NCBI RefSeq assembly: GCF_000204055.1
Contig: NW_006768766.1
Coordinates: 2,319,243-2,383,242 of the forward strand
From: Melampsora larici-populina 98AG31
Lineage: Eukaryota > Basidiomycota > Pucciniomycetes > Pucciniales > Melampsoraceae
DNA: 64,000 nt
Direction of reading: 5' to 3'
Each line of letters opens with the position of its first letter. Position 1 is the stretch's first letter. The position numbers were made by a program, and so were the translations under genes. Positions 1 through 10,945 of the stretch are shown here, piece by piece. The notes beneath the pieces were generated by a model. That model was not told where the DNA came from, searched no databases, and saw nothing but the letters and a program-made list of their open reading frames with translations.

Positions 1-1054
1 CTTTTAGAGGAAGTGGAACACACCTTTAATAGCATCGTACTTTTATGATGGTCAGCCACATAACTTTTGCCCCCATGGACTTTAGATCAACACTTTTCTT
101 GCCCCGTGATAATAAAGCTATAAATTTGTATATAAAAGTCATTTAGATGGTCAAGTTGAAAGACTTATATATAGATCCAGGTGAAGAGTAGCTATGAGCC
201 TGCCAGCACTGAGAAATCCCCCCACAGACCAAGTAGAAAGCTCTTGATCTAATTCTACAATACCTTGATGATGAGAATGGGAAAACTTGATGATGCTTAA
301 GGAGAGAAAAATCTCTCATTTGAGGTATAATAGCAGGTGCAGCAACGAGCATGAGTGCGCCCCGCATATTCAAAGTTAAAGTCCACCTTTTTCCCCATCC
401 TCTTCACCTCTTCATTTTTCCGATCTTTGATTTCCATCTCTTGTCTGAGTCTTTACTAAAAAATAACTTGATAACTCATTGGTATCATTTTATTTCCAAA
501 TGATCCAATTCTTTCAAAAGTAGATCCCAAAACATCTACTCTAAGACCAACTTTAAATGGCAAGAAAATAATTCATTCAATAAAATTTCATATATTTTTT
601 TCTTGTTTTTTTTTGGTTGAAAACACTCATCATCATTACATACAATCTCTACTACTTATTCAAGAAAATAAAAAGCAAGAGAGAAAGAGATAAAGGAAAA
701 GAGATACAAAAACAAAAGAACAAAAGAACTTCACTGAAGTACTTCCAAAACAAAAAAGATTCATGAATTTTAGGAAACCAAAATGAGAGGTATTTTAAAA
801 GGAAGGAATGACTTGGATAATTTTATACAGATCACTATATAGTACTACTAAGAGATTTTTTAAGAATAAAGTTAAAAACTTTATAGAAAAAGTATAGGAA
901 AAAGAACTGTCACAAGATAAATGATAAAAGAAACCCGAGTTTATTTAAACTTCAAGTAAGACACCACTTTTGATATATAAGAAAGAAAAACTAAAAAAAA
1001 GTCTACTACAATCAAACCAATTCCCCGTTCAAAACGAAAAACTGATGTGAAAGT
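1..1054. other. Intergenic, no gene seen
   Basis: AT-rich sequence with A-runs and short direct repeats. No convincing reading frame with splice sites was found. It is the 3' flank of the small minus-strand gene that ends at 1055. Confidence 0.5.
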
Positions 1055-1510
1055 TTATCTAAGAGGTCTAGGTCTAGAAGCCGGTTTAAGTACCAACCGA
1101 GGTTTTCGATAAGTCGGTTTATTAAAGTTCGTTAAGAGTGGTGTAGACCGTTTAGCCAAACGACGTTGACGAAGTGGAGATTGTTCTAAATGTAATGAAA
1201 CTCTTTGTCTTTCAAAAAAAAACCCACCTCAAGTCAGTTTTTGTACAATCAAGCTTTATAGAGTTAAGAGGAAGAGAGAGACAAACAATTTGATGACCAA
1301 ACCATGAGTAGTACCGTTTGTGGTGATTTCATTCGGGTTGTAATGATCATCTACCCAATTACTGATTTTTAAACGAATGTCTTGAGTTAATGGTGTATAT
1401 GTTCTTGGTGGTACAGGTGGAGGAGTCTTGTTGAGATGACAGTTTACGTCTAGTTCTACCATCGTTTGAGCAGAGAAAGGTTGGGTTTGAGATTGAGATA
1501 CCATGGCCAT
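1055..1510 (-). CDS. Small hypothetical protein, two exons
   Basis: I do not recognise this protein. Two exons, 1510-1287 and 1208-1055, join in phase across a GTTTGT...GAAAG intron to give about 100 residues. The first half has a proline patch (TPPPVPPRTYTPL) and a predicted helix (DIRLKISNWVDDHYNPNE). The second half is strongly basic (QSPLRQRRLAKRS, then KPTYRKPRLVLKPASRPRP) and ends at a stop. The charge split and proline content suggest a nuclear or RNA-associated protein, but this is only inference. The start could be the first or third codon, since both are Met. A start further upstream, and so a further 5' exon, cannot be excluded. Confidence 0.45.
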
Positions 1511-4287
1511 CGTTTATATGTTGTGTATGGGGTTAACTGGTTTTTTTGGGGGCTGGTTCGTGTTGATGAATGAAGGCTTTGGAAGAGAACAGGTAAGAGC
1601 GAGAATGAGGATCAGGTTGATGGATGGATGAGTAAGACTTACATATAGCAATGATCAATAAGCCAAGATGAGATGATTGGTTGATTGATTGGTTGCTGTG
1701 GTTGATCTTGTTGTGAAGTTATGAAATTGAAATTGATCAAATGTAAATCAAATCTTTATAAAACACCAAGACTCGGTTATTTCAAAAACAAAGGATCAAA
1801 GTCAAAGTGATGATGTTCTTGTAAAATGAGAGTGATGAAGATCAACCAAGATTAAATTAAAACCAAAACAAAGGAAAGGGGTAATCTGATCAAAGTCAAT
1901 CAAAAAAAAAGGAACAAAACGAAAAAAAAACACAACCAATCTTTTTAAATCACTACCAAGTCAACTTGCATAATCAAATCAAATCAAATCAAAAACGAAA
2001 AGTATTTCATGCAAAGTTGAATCACAATCAAAGTGAATCTGAATCTGAACCGAAATCTTTTAGACTGAGAATCAAACTTTGAATCGATACACCAGTCGCC
2101 ACCAATGCACCAACCCCAAAAAATAATCAAGTTTTACAACAACAAAAGACAAAAATCCCCGTTTTTGTTTCACACAATTATGTATCGAAAGAGATAAACT
2201 TTCACACAGAGTGATGTGTAGAGCTAATTTCACCTTTTCAAAAGGAGTGAATAAAAAACGATTGAAATGGTTAAAGCGAAAATGACGTATTTCACTTCGA
2301 GTGAGAAGAGTCAAGAGAATCGAGAATCGAGAATCGAGATACTTATGTAAAGATGCTTGAATCTTGATTTGGGTTTATGCAAGTTAATAAAGTGTAAAAA
2401 AAAATTATCCCCTAAATGAAAAATCTTCCCGAGGCGCGGGATGAGAAAGACCAAAACCAAAAAGTTGAAAACGTTGAAAAAGTGTGTTGATTTTTGATAA
2501 AGTAGAAAATGAACGCCTTTTGGGTGTTTTGATTAATGAGTTTTAAAGAACTTGCTCAGTGGTATGTACATAACAAAGTTTGTTTAAACTTTAGAGTGAT
2601 TTACATTCGCTTTCGCTTAAATTTAGTGTGTATGTAGTGCGCTAAAACCTCCAATTGTCCATCATGATCATCATGATGACTTAAAAAATGATCAGTAGTT
2701 TACTAGTTCAACCTTTTTTAGGCAAAGTTAATTGAGATTTGTCGATATGGGGACCGTAGTGTGAGGGAAAGAGAGAGAGAGAGGTAGGAAATCGTGATTT
2801 TAGGTCAAAGACAGTGATGTAATTGTATCAAAGAAGGTGACAAAGAAGACTAACAAATACAAATGGTTTCATTTCTTTAAATGAACTCGTCTTCTTCACC
2901 TCAGGTATCAGGATCTCCTTGAAAATTAAATTTATCCCTTCATTTGATGAATGATGATGATGCTTGATCACTAAGGAGAATCTCGTCCATCCCCTCTTGC
3001 ATACCTTTGATTGATATTGCATATCATACGTTTAGTCCTTGGCTATCTTTGTACACTCAATTGCTCAAAACTTGAACTATACATGAAGCTTTTGATCACT
3101 AAGTTTGTTTTTGTCGTGTGTAAAAATATGAGTGATCAATTCAGCATGGTTGATCATCTGAATCAATTGGTTTGTGATCAAAGTACTTTTGAAAAATTAG
3201 TCTGCTTGTATAGTATAAACTCATTGAAGTTGAATAAACAATAAATAAACCAATTTTGGTTCACAGACATATTAAGAAACTTATTTTCTCTACAAAGTTC
3301 ATTTGGTTCATTAAAGTGTTTCTTTGTACATTGCAGCCTCAGGCAAAAAAACCCATCAAAATGATTTCTTGGAAAAAAATATACTTACCAGAAAAGAGAT
3401 CAAAAGGCTTGTGTTGTCTCTTTACATCTCAACATTAAGCAACATAAAACACTTGAAGAGAAATTGTGTTTACAAATCATAAGAGTTGAAGAAATTCATT
3501 TGGGATAAGATGATTACCAGGAAAAGATTAGAAAGCTGTATTTGTCAAGGCAAAATCCAAGAGTAAAGGCTCAAAGGACATTAGAAGATAAATGTGATTA
3601 CATACAGAATATTAAGGAGAAAAAGTATGAGGCATGAGACAAGTTTTCATAAAGACTTTGGATTGGAGATACGTAAGAGAAAGGACCAGTGATGAATCAA
3701 TTTTTTAATTGGAGTAACAGTGTAGGTCTAGTAATTAGATTCTAAGCCCCATTTTATGCACATATATATATATTAGATAGACATTTTCTTGTGTCTAGAT
3801 CAGTTCACAAGTTTAATACTCAACTTTCTTACCAAACTTAATGTTATCAAAGAAATCTTAACAAGTATATCATTTAGGATGATTTTATATAATAAACCCT
3901 TGGATATTTAATACTTCAAATCTCTGGTTCTTTATTTATTGATTTGTGTGGTGAAATGAAAGAAGACGTTGAGTTTCTTTTTCTTTGATCTCATCATGAT
4001 CACTTTGATCTTGTTGATATTTGACTTTGATAAACTTTTGAAGTTATTTATCTTTTGATATACCTTTTTCATCCTAATTAAGCTGTGTAGCTATTATTCT
4101 TTACCACTTCAAATTTTCCTACTATCAGAGTCCTTCTTGGATGAAGACTGGTTTCCATAAGGGAAGATATGTTAGGTACAGGTACTTTGAGATATTTAGG
4201 GAACAAGCATTCTGTTTTCTCATTGGGCAATGGGACACAAGCTATTTGGAATTTCCATGGGTCATTATTTTGGATTTGAGTGTAATA
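1511..4287. other. Intergenic, no gene seen
   Basis: A 2.8-kb AT-rich spacer between the small gene and element H. Short frames occur but none shows a family motif, a signal peptide or a plausible splice chain. Local features are GA-rich tracts near 2765-2785 and AT microsatellite near 3765. Confidence 0.5.
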
Positions 4288-4452
4288 AGGGTACACAAAC
4301 CTACAACCCGTCAAGAAAACCCATGCAAAAAACCCGTGACAACCCATCAGAATTATGGATTTTTTTGACGGGTTTTTTAGATGGGTGGAGATTTTGCCTT
4401 TTTTTTCCACCCATGCAAAAAAAGACTGATGTGAAAAAAAAATAGTTGGGTT

Positions 4453-6237
4453 ATGGACTCAACTACCCCTTCAGATTCCTCACCAACGCCAAACGTCAAA
4501 AACCTTCCACACAACCCTCCCACACCCAATCTGTCTCCGCCCAACTTGGTTCAAGCAGTTCAATCTCCCATAATTGCGATCGGCACAAACACGGCGGGAT
4601 CTCAGCCCATTCTATCGCCAAACCCTTTTGCAGTACCAACTCTTTCGCCAGCGGATTGGTTACGTCTTCAACAGATTGTAACCACATCGAATCCACCACC
4701 AGCCAACCAACCTGCTATCTCAAATCCACCCTCAGCCAGCCAACCTGCTATCATGGTCATTTCAGACCCACCTAAAAAGCCACGAGGACGCCCTTGAAAG
4801 TCGCCATCAGCAGCTCCTTCTCAAAAGCCTCCCCAAAAATCAAAACATATTCAAATGTCTCAACCATCTCAACCATCTCAACTCGAGTCTGATAGTCAAA
4901 TTGATACTACACATGAAGACAAGACTCAAAACACTGACAAGAAAGACACGGAGATCTTCAAGTCTAGGAAATGCTGGTTCACCCCGGAAAGTGATGGCAA
5001 ATCCGACTTGGATCTCGTGGCTGAATGGTGTAGTGATTTTGAGAACTATAACGCGTGGCGCACTCAACAGAAGAGTGTAGTCCGTGAGAGGGTGTCTGCT
5101 TTTCTTGTTTCAAAAGGGCACGTAGAAAGAGGAGGTCGAGAGTGTGAAAAAAGGTGGGTTTATTTAATGTAACTGTCTCTTTTCGATTCTAACTTTGCTT
5201 GATATGTTATGATATAGATTGGACTTCTCGAAGCGTGGTTCCGAGACGCTAATGCTCTTCGAAATGCAACCGGAGAGGGTAATGAAGATGCACGAGTAAT
5301 TGAGTTCAACGTGTCGAAGGCCGATATTGCTGCATTCAAATGGAATAAGAAACGGGGAAAGAAAGATGAGGAAGAGAATAAAGCAAGTCTTCAGGGTACG
5401 TGGTGTCTTGTAGATCAGTGTAGTGTAGTGATTTGAACTGACCAACACACAGTCAGAATCCTACGCAGATGTCCGTGGTTTGAAGAGCTTGAGCCCGTCC
5501 TTGGAGATCGACCATCCGCCAGCCCATTGGCCTTCAGAGACTCGCTAGGCGACTTACACACCTCGACCTCTCTCAAGAAGTCAGTCATTGATTCATCTGA
5601 CAATCCGAACGGAAGCCCGGGAACTTACACATGGGAAGCGACACCACCTTCCCTTGCGCTGGAAGAAGACGATCTCACCGCTTCACAAGAACAGAAGCCT
5701 GACCCACCAAGCCTTTCTCAATCGAAGAAAACGCCTCAAGACCTCACACCATCCAATTCTAGACCTGTCACACCTTCTACTGTATCTAGCAAGCGTTTCC
5801 GAAGCAACACTAAAGAGATCCCCTGCTCTTTCAATGGCAAAGAGTCTCCTCAAGATCCAAGCGGCTATTTATCAGCACTCAATCGTCTCCCCACCAAAGA
5901 AGAACAAGACGAGAGTGAAAACCGTGCTATGAAATCCCAAGAAAGAATCAGCTCGAACTTTACACAGGAAATGTCAAAGATGATGACCACCAATCGAGTT
6001 ACAGAGTTGTCTTACAAGGAAAACATCGCGATTTCAAGATTGAATGTCGAGATACGGATTGCTCGAAGCAAGATGATCGTCGATCTCATACGTGATGGCA
6101 TGAACACGGCTGAAGCGGCATCCCTTGCTTTGACTTCGATCCCCAATGTCCAGCCTACTCTATCAGCTTCGAATCACTTACCAGAGGCCGAGGGATCTCA
6201 CACAGGGGGTCATGCCCACACCGCCCACAGTGAATAG
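4453..6237 (+). pseudogene. Harbinger Myb/SANT-like DNA-binding protein, with in-frame stop
   Basis: This is the second protein of PIF/Harbinger elements, which binds DNA and helps import or position the transposase (family knowledge). The N-terminus is Pro/Ser/Asn-rich and runs to an AT-hook-like KKPRGRP. A TGA at 4795-4797 interrupts the frame directly after it, and the same frame continues for another 120 codons. The SANT-like core is spread over three exons: ESDLDLVAEWCSDF-type helix at about 5000-5150, then GLLEAWFRDANALRNATGEG at about 5220, then RILRRCPWFEELEPVLGDRPSASP from 5452. A Ser/Pro linker and a C-terminal helix (SRLNVEIRIARSKMIVDLIRDGMN) follow. The exon 1-2 joint near 5152-5219 does not keep phase with the obvious sites. 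The stop and phase problem suggest a decayed copy. The transposase faces it from the other end. Confidence 0.75.
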
Positions 6238-6699
6238 AATCAGGCCACTCGACCGTTTTTTTGATTTCTTGTTTTGATCTTATTAAATGAAAAAAAAGTC
6301 TGCTATATGTCGAATGAACTCTATCTTAAAATAGATTTTAACTTGTGTGTGTTAACCATTTGTTCAACCCGAAAACTTCTTAAGAGTTTCAAAAATTTTC
6401 TGTGATCTCTTGCTAAAATACTACTAAATTTGTCTGTGACCACTTGACCAATGCGAATATATGAAATTGATCTGTTTACCTGTCTTACACTGGTCAAGAT
6501 CACTCGGTCTCTGTTAGGACCTTTTTGGTTCCACTTTTGCAATTGAAAACAAAACATATAACTGCATTTCTTTGAGGTTATTTGTATAAGTAGGAGTCAC
6601 AAAAACACTCATGAGTTTATAAGATACATATGAAATGAAATTTGAATCAAGTTGGTAAGGGTGAGATTCCACTCTATCGATAGCTGTATAACTTTAGAT

Positions 6700-8372
6700 T
6701 CAAGCATAACCTCTGTAAATACAAAAAGCACGGAATAGTGAATCACGGCGTTGTATTCCCACCGAATCTAAATATGCTGTCCTTTGTGCATCAGCTAAAG
6801 TGTTGTCATAAGCCTCTTCTGGGTTACCATTCATCATTCCGATTCCTGCCATAGGTGAACCCTCAACAATCAGGTAGTTGTGTATGACTGCACAAGCCGA
6901 AATCCAGTCACATACATATGTGGCGTCTTTTGAGTTTCCAATTGATAGTCGCAGCTCGTGAAGAGAGCCGAATTGCATCTGTAACATACCGTTGCAATGT
7001 TCAGAAGCAATTCGTATTTTTGAAATCGAACGGTTGAAGTGATTTTGAGCTGGCGAAAGCGGACCTGATTGGGATCTTTTGAATACCAGCACGATATGAT
7101 TCACGGATGCGTAGCCAGAGTCCGCAAGAATATATTCTCCCTCCGAAAAAAAGGAGGAGATATCCTGATAAAACTAGAGTATGATGCTCAGTTTAAATAC
7201 AAAGCAGAGAAGAGATAGAACAATTGAAGAAAACTACGTACACGAGTTGACTTCAACACACGTTGGTCGTGCGCACTTCCACACCAACCGTGATGAGCGT
7301 AAAGAATTTTTCGCCGATCATCACAAATAATGAGAGAGTTCAAGGCGTAGATTGACTTTCTTGTGTAGTAATCTTCTTTGTTTTTGGACGGAGCGGAGGC
7401 TAAAGGTATCAAAGTACCATCGATAAAGCCAATACATTCTTGAAACCAAGAAGATTGACCAATACGTTGCTTGATTTGGGCTCGCTCATCTGCATCTGGC
7501 CATCGTACATATTCTGACTCAAGCTTGAGGATCGCATGGATGCAGCGTTTAGTGTAATTCTTGACACTTCCCTCTAACGAAAAAAAACAGCATCAGTACA
7601 GCAGATCGTGATAGATACCAGAATGGCTTTGACAAACCTGACAAAGAAAACTGCTTTGCCTTCATAGTACGGGAGCCTCCATTTCCCGATAAGCCTAAAT
7701 TAGCCAATGCCACCAAAAGCTGCCACTGAACAGGTGCCTGATTCCAAGATGAATTATTATGAAAGATAGGATCCCATCCTATTCGGTGGAGAAGCTTGGT
7801 AAAGTCCATCTTGGACATCCGCGCCTAACGAAATTTGTAAAGGAAGATGATTGATCAACTACACGTATTTCATAAGATGATATTGAAGGATAACATGAGC
7901 TTACCGCAGTCAACCAAGTACGCTCGGTCTCATCAAACCAAGCTTGAAAACTCCGAGCCTTCTCATCGCAACGAGGCCTACGATGTCTGGGTAAAGGATA
8001 TCTTCTTCTTTTTGCCTCTTCTCGTATCTCCAATAAAACTCCTAAGATTGATTCATCTTCTTCCAATTTTCGCTTCTGTCGTTGGATGTAGGCACGCTGG
8101 TTCATGGATGATACCATCATGAATGTGTAAGAGAATATGATGACTTGTTCTTCATATCCAATATTATTGTCTGATTCGTCGTTGTTGCCATTGTCATCGG
8201 CATCATCATCGTCATCGGATTTCATGAACGACACCATCATCATGCAAGCCAACAAATTCGGAAGGAAAGTTGGAGTATTAGGTGATGAGATGGAAGCGAG
8301 AAGAGAGATGTGAAGTAAGATAAAGGCGTCAAGGGACGACAGAAGCTGTTTGCGGACTGAGAGTCTAGCCAT
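6700..8372 (-). CDS. PIF/Harbinger DDE transposase
   Basis: Nuclease of element H, of the DDE endonuclease family that cuts and rejoins transposon ends. Exons join in phase at 7905/7824 and after SLS (GTTTGT...GTTAG), and then around 7240 and 7160. Catalytic landmarks in order are Asp in IGFIDGTLIPL, Asp in YILADSGYA, and Glu in IRIASEHCNGMLQMQF, followed by the family's typical helix with WISACAVIHNYL. The N-terminal part carries an acidic run (KSDDDDDADDNGNNDESD) and a helix-turn-helix-like region in exon 2 (MDFTKLLHRIGWDP). The start at 8372 was chosen because upstream codons lie in the terminal inverted repeat. No internal stop was seen, so this copy may be functional. Confidence 0.88.
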
Positions 8373-8521
8373 ATGTTGGATGGGATGGGACGGGTTGGGT
8401 CGCTCAAACCTGTCAAGGGCAACCCATGCAAAAAAACCCGTCAAAAAAATCCATAATTCTGATGGGTTGTCACGGGTTTTTTGCATGGGTTTTCTTGACG
8501 GGTTGTAGGTTTGTGTACCCT

Positions 8522-8822
8522 TAATGAACTATGTACTTAATTTCATATCAGTCAATTGTGGTCTCAAAGTGAAAGACTCTATTCTGATTTACCATCATAC
8601 TTGAACTCAAATACCTTGCAGAAAGAAACAGTTCCATTGATTGGATCTTCAGCCAACATGTCTTACACACATGTGATCTGTTGAGTCCAAACCCTGGACT
8701 TGTGAGCTGTGTGGTCCAATGATAAAATGTGTGTGCAGAAGTGGTGAGTAGTGGTGATGTGCTTAGTCCAAAGTTCAAGGACATGAGATGAAGTTGGCTG
8801 ATGTTATAAGTAGAGGTGAGAA
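8522..8822. other. Spacer between two transposons
   Basis: 300 bp of presumably host DNA between the right end of element H and the left end of E1. I see no gene in it. Confidence 0.5.
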
Positions 8823-9147
8823 TACAGCTATTCCAGGAATTGGTGTCATGGTCGCACCAATTCCTGGTCTTTTTCCCCCCAGCGCCACCGGCCAATACAG
8901 GCAGGGCGCGCGCAGCGGGGTGAAGAGCAGATACGCCCCGAACCGCGAGATACACAAGACCAGGGATTGGGCCAGGCCCCCATCAACCACTCGTGAAAAT
9001 TTTCGTCCGGTGGAATTTTTTCCCGCATTGAAAAATTTCATCCCATATCGTCTGTCGCCGCACCACCACCTGTTCTTCAAACCTGCTTTGGTAAGTGTCC
9101 CTGAGTCTGTTCAGAAAACCACAATACTGACTCTTCCACATCTAGAC

Positions 9148-10273
9148 ATGCGTTCGCGACGCGGTCCATATGACGTTGGTATCAAGGTCCTGGCGGTGCA
9201 GCACCTCCGCACTGGGAAAACCATTGAACAAGTTCGGCGGCTGTTGAAGTCGCCAGTCAGCGCGCGAACCATATCTCGATGGCACGCCTTATAACGATGT
9301 ACCTATTCGGTCATTCGCAACCCTGAAGATTATCATCGGCTTGGAAGAAGCACCCGGCTGGACGACGATGATAGAGATTTCATGTTGGAATTACTAGACT
9401 CCAATCCAGCTCTGTACTTGGATGAGTATCGATTCGCAGTTTATCGACGTACCGGCAAATGGGTTGCATTACAAACCATTGCCAGTGATCTCAAGGATCG
9501 CCTGTAGCTGACCCGCAAGAAAGCGCGGACGGTGAACCCTAATCAGAGTCCCTCGAAGCGAGCTAAATATTTATATGCAGCAGGTGGGTTGAACCCCAAC
9601 ATGCTTGTCTTCCTTGGTCAGTTCTTGTTTTCTCTGGTTTTTGGTTGGTTTTATGTTTTAAGTGACTGTATAGCTGACTTACCCATTCAGACGAGTGCTC
9701 GATTCAGGAACGACATCTTGGCAGGCAGTTCGGCCGCGCTAGAAGAGGTCAACGGACGACCCGAATTCCTTGGAGTCGCGGGGGAAAACGTTACTCGCTC
9801 CTACCAGCGATCTTCAGAGGTGGAGTTTTAGCTATGGACTGCCAAGAAGGAAGCTATTATTGGCAAGACTTTGAGGGCTTCCTCAAACATCGATTGGTAA
9901 GCAGGGCTTTTCATTGATCCTCCCTCATCTTCCAGAAGTTGACACGTAACTGGCATAGTTTCCGATGATGAACTCATACCCTCAGGCAAACTCAGTGTTA
10001 GTTATGGACAATGCGAGGATTCACCACGGCGGTCGTATTGATGAACTCACGGCAGAGAGAGGAATCCGCATCTTGTACCTCCCACCATACTCCCCCGATC
10101 TCAATCCGATTGAGAAGGCCTTTAGCGTGCTGAAATCCAACTTCAGACGCACCCAAATACTCATCCAAACAGCAACTGAAGATAAAATTGATGTGATCAT
10201 GGAGACGACTTGGAACTTATTTTCGGCGCCGCTCATGCAAAAGATCTATACTGTATGTGGATATTGGGTTTAG
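9148..10273 (+). pseudogene. DD34E transposase of E1, two in-frame stops
   Basis: Tc1/mariner/IS630-type transposase. Three exons, 9148-9616, 9691-9896 and 9959-10273, total 330 codons. An N-terminal helix-turn-helix (GIKVLAVQHLRTGKTIEQVRRLL...ARTISRWH) is followed by the catalytic Asp in LDECSIQERHLGRQFGRA, the second Asp in LVMDNARIHHGG, and Glu in SPDLNPIEKAFS, 34 residues after the second Asp. Stops occur at 9292-9294 (where E2 has Tyr) and 9505-9507 (where E2 has Gln, so CAG to TAG fits). Exons 2 and 3 are 206 and 315 bases long, exactly as in E2, so the intron positions are conserved. It is probably non-functional but may still supply sequence for homology searches. Confidence 0.85.
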
Positions 10274-10945
10274 GGGTCATTTGTCTTTAACCTCATCAAA
10301 TATCTTGTAGTCCCATATGACTCTGTTGAGTTCCTTTCGTGAATAATGAATATTCTTGATGTCAAGCTCAAACGAACCCAATGTGATATGTAGCCAAAGT
10401 GAGAATCCTAACGAACCAAATGAGATATGTAGCCAAAGTGAGAAACCCCCCAAAGAAGAACTTCAACCTACCTTGACCAAATCGATCACGTGAGAACTAC
10501 GAATATGATTTTCAAATTTTAATGGAAAAAGACATCAGTCTCCAATGTTCATTACCCACAAATCTATGCAGTATGCTGCATCAATTTTTCAGCACAAGGT
10601 TAGAAAGTTGAGAATCGAGATTTTTTGTCTTGTCAGTCTTTCTCGCCAAAGACTGACAAGAGACTCGCAAGAAAAAAAATGAATGGCACATTTTTAACTG
10701 CGTAAGGACGGACTAACATGACAGTGCTTGTTATTGCATAAGATCACACCCAGTCCGAAATTCCAACAAGTTTGAGCAGCAAGCTACAGATAGGCAATGA
10801 AAACGATGATTTGAAACAATCAAGACACACAAAACAACAAACCACACAAAACAACAAACAACAAACGTAACACACAGTTTGGGGGACTTTTTGGTTCTGG
10901 AGCGTGACAATCACAAACGTTTAAAGACAGATATTAAAAAAGAGA
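10274..10945. other. E1 intergenic space with hairpin and short tandem repeat
   Basis: The gap between the converging E1 genes. It contains a roughly 40-bp unit repeated twice (about 10375-10450; each copy has GATATGTAGCCAAAGTGAGA) and a hairpin at about 10630-10664 whose arms are CTTGTCAGTCTTT and AAAGACTGACAAG. The hairpin may mark the shared 3' ends of the two transcripts. This is inference. Confidence 0.5.

Larger units (their letters stand above)
4288..8521. mobile_element. PIF/Harbinger DNA transposon (element H)
   Basis: About 90 bp at the left end (from 4288, AGGGTACACAAACC) recurs inverted at the right end (to 8521). The repeats contain several CCCGT/ACGGG and CCCAT/ATGGG motifs that fold back on themselves. 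The flanks are TA on both sides (4286-4287 and 8522-8523); read one base wider they are TAA on the left and TTA on the right, close to the TWA duplication known for PIF/Harbinger. Inside lie the expected two genes, a Myb/SANT-like protein (+) and a DDE transposase (-), converging tail to tail. The transposase looks intact but the Myb gene has an in-frame stop. Confidence 0.9.

Noticed and set aside
4078..4410. Frames that run into the left end of element H
   Set aside because: They mostly translate the terminal inverted repeat, and the same peptide appears at the other end of the element.
9148..9616. Idea that the E1 stops are introns
   Set aside because: No GT/AG pair removes either stop without breaking homology to the E2 transposase.
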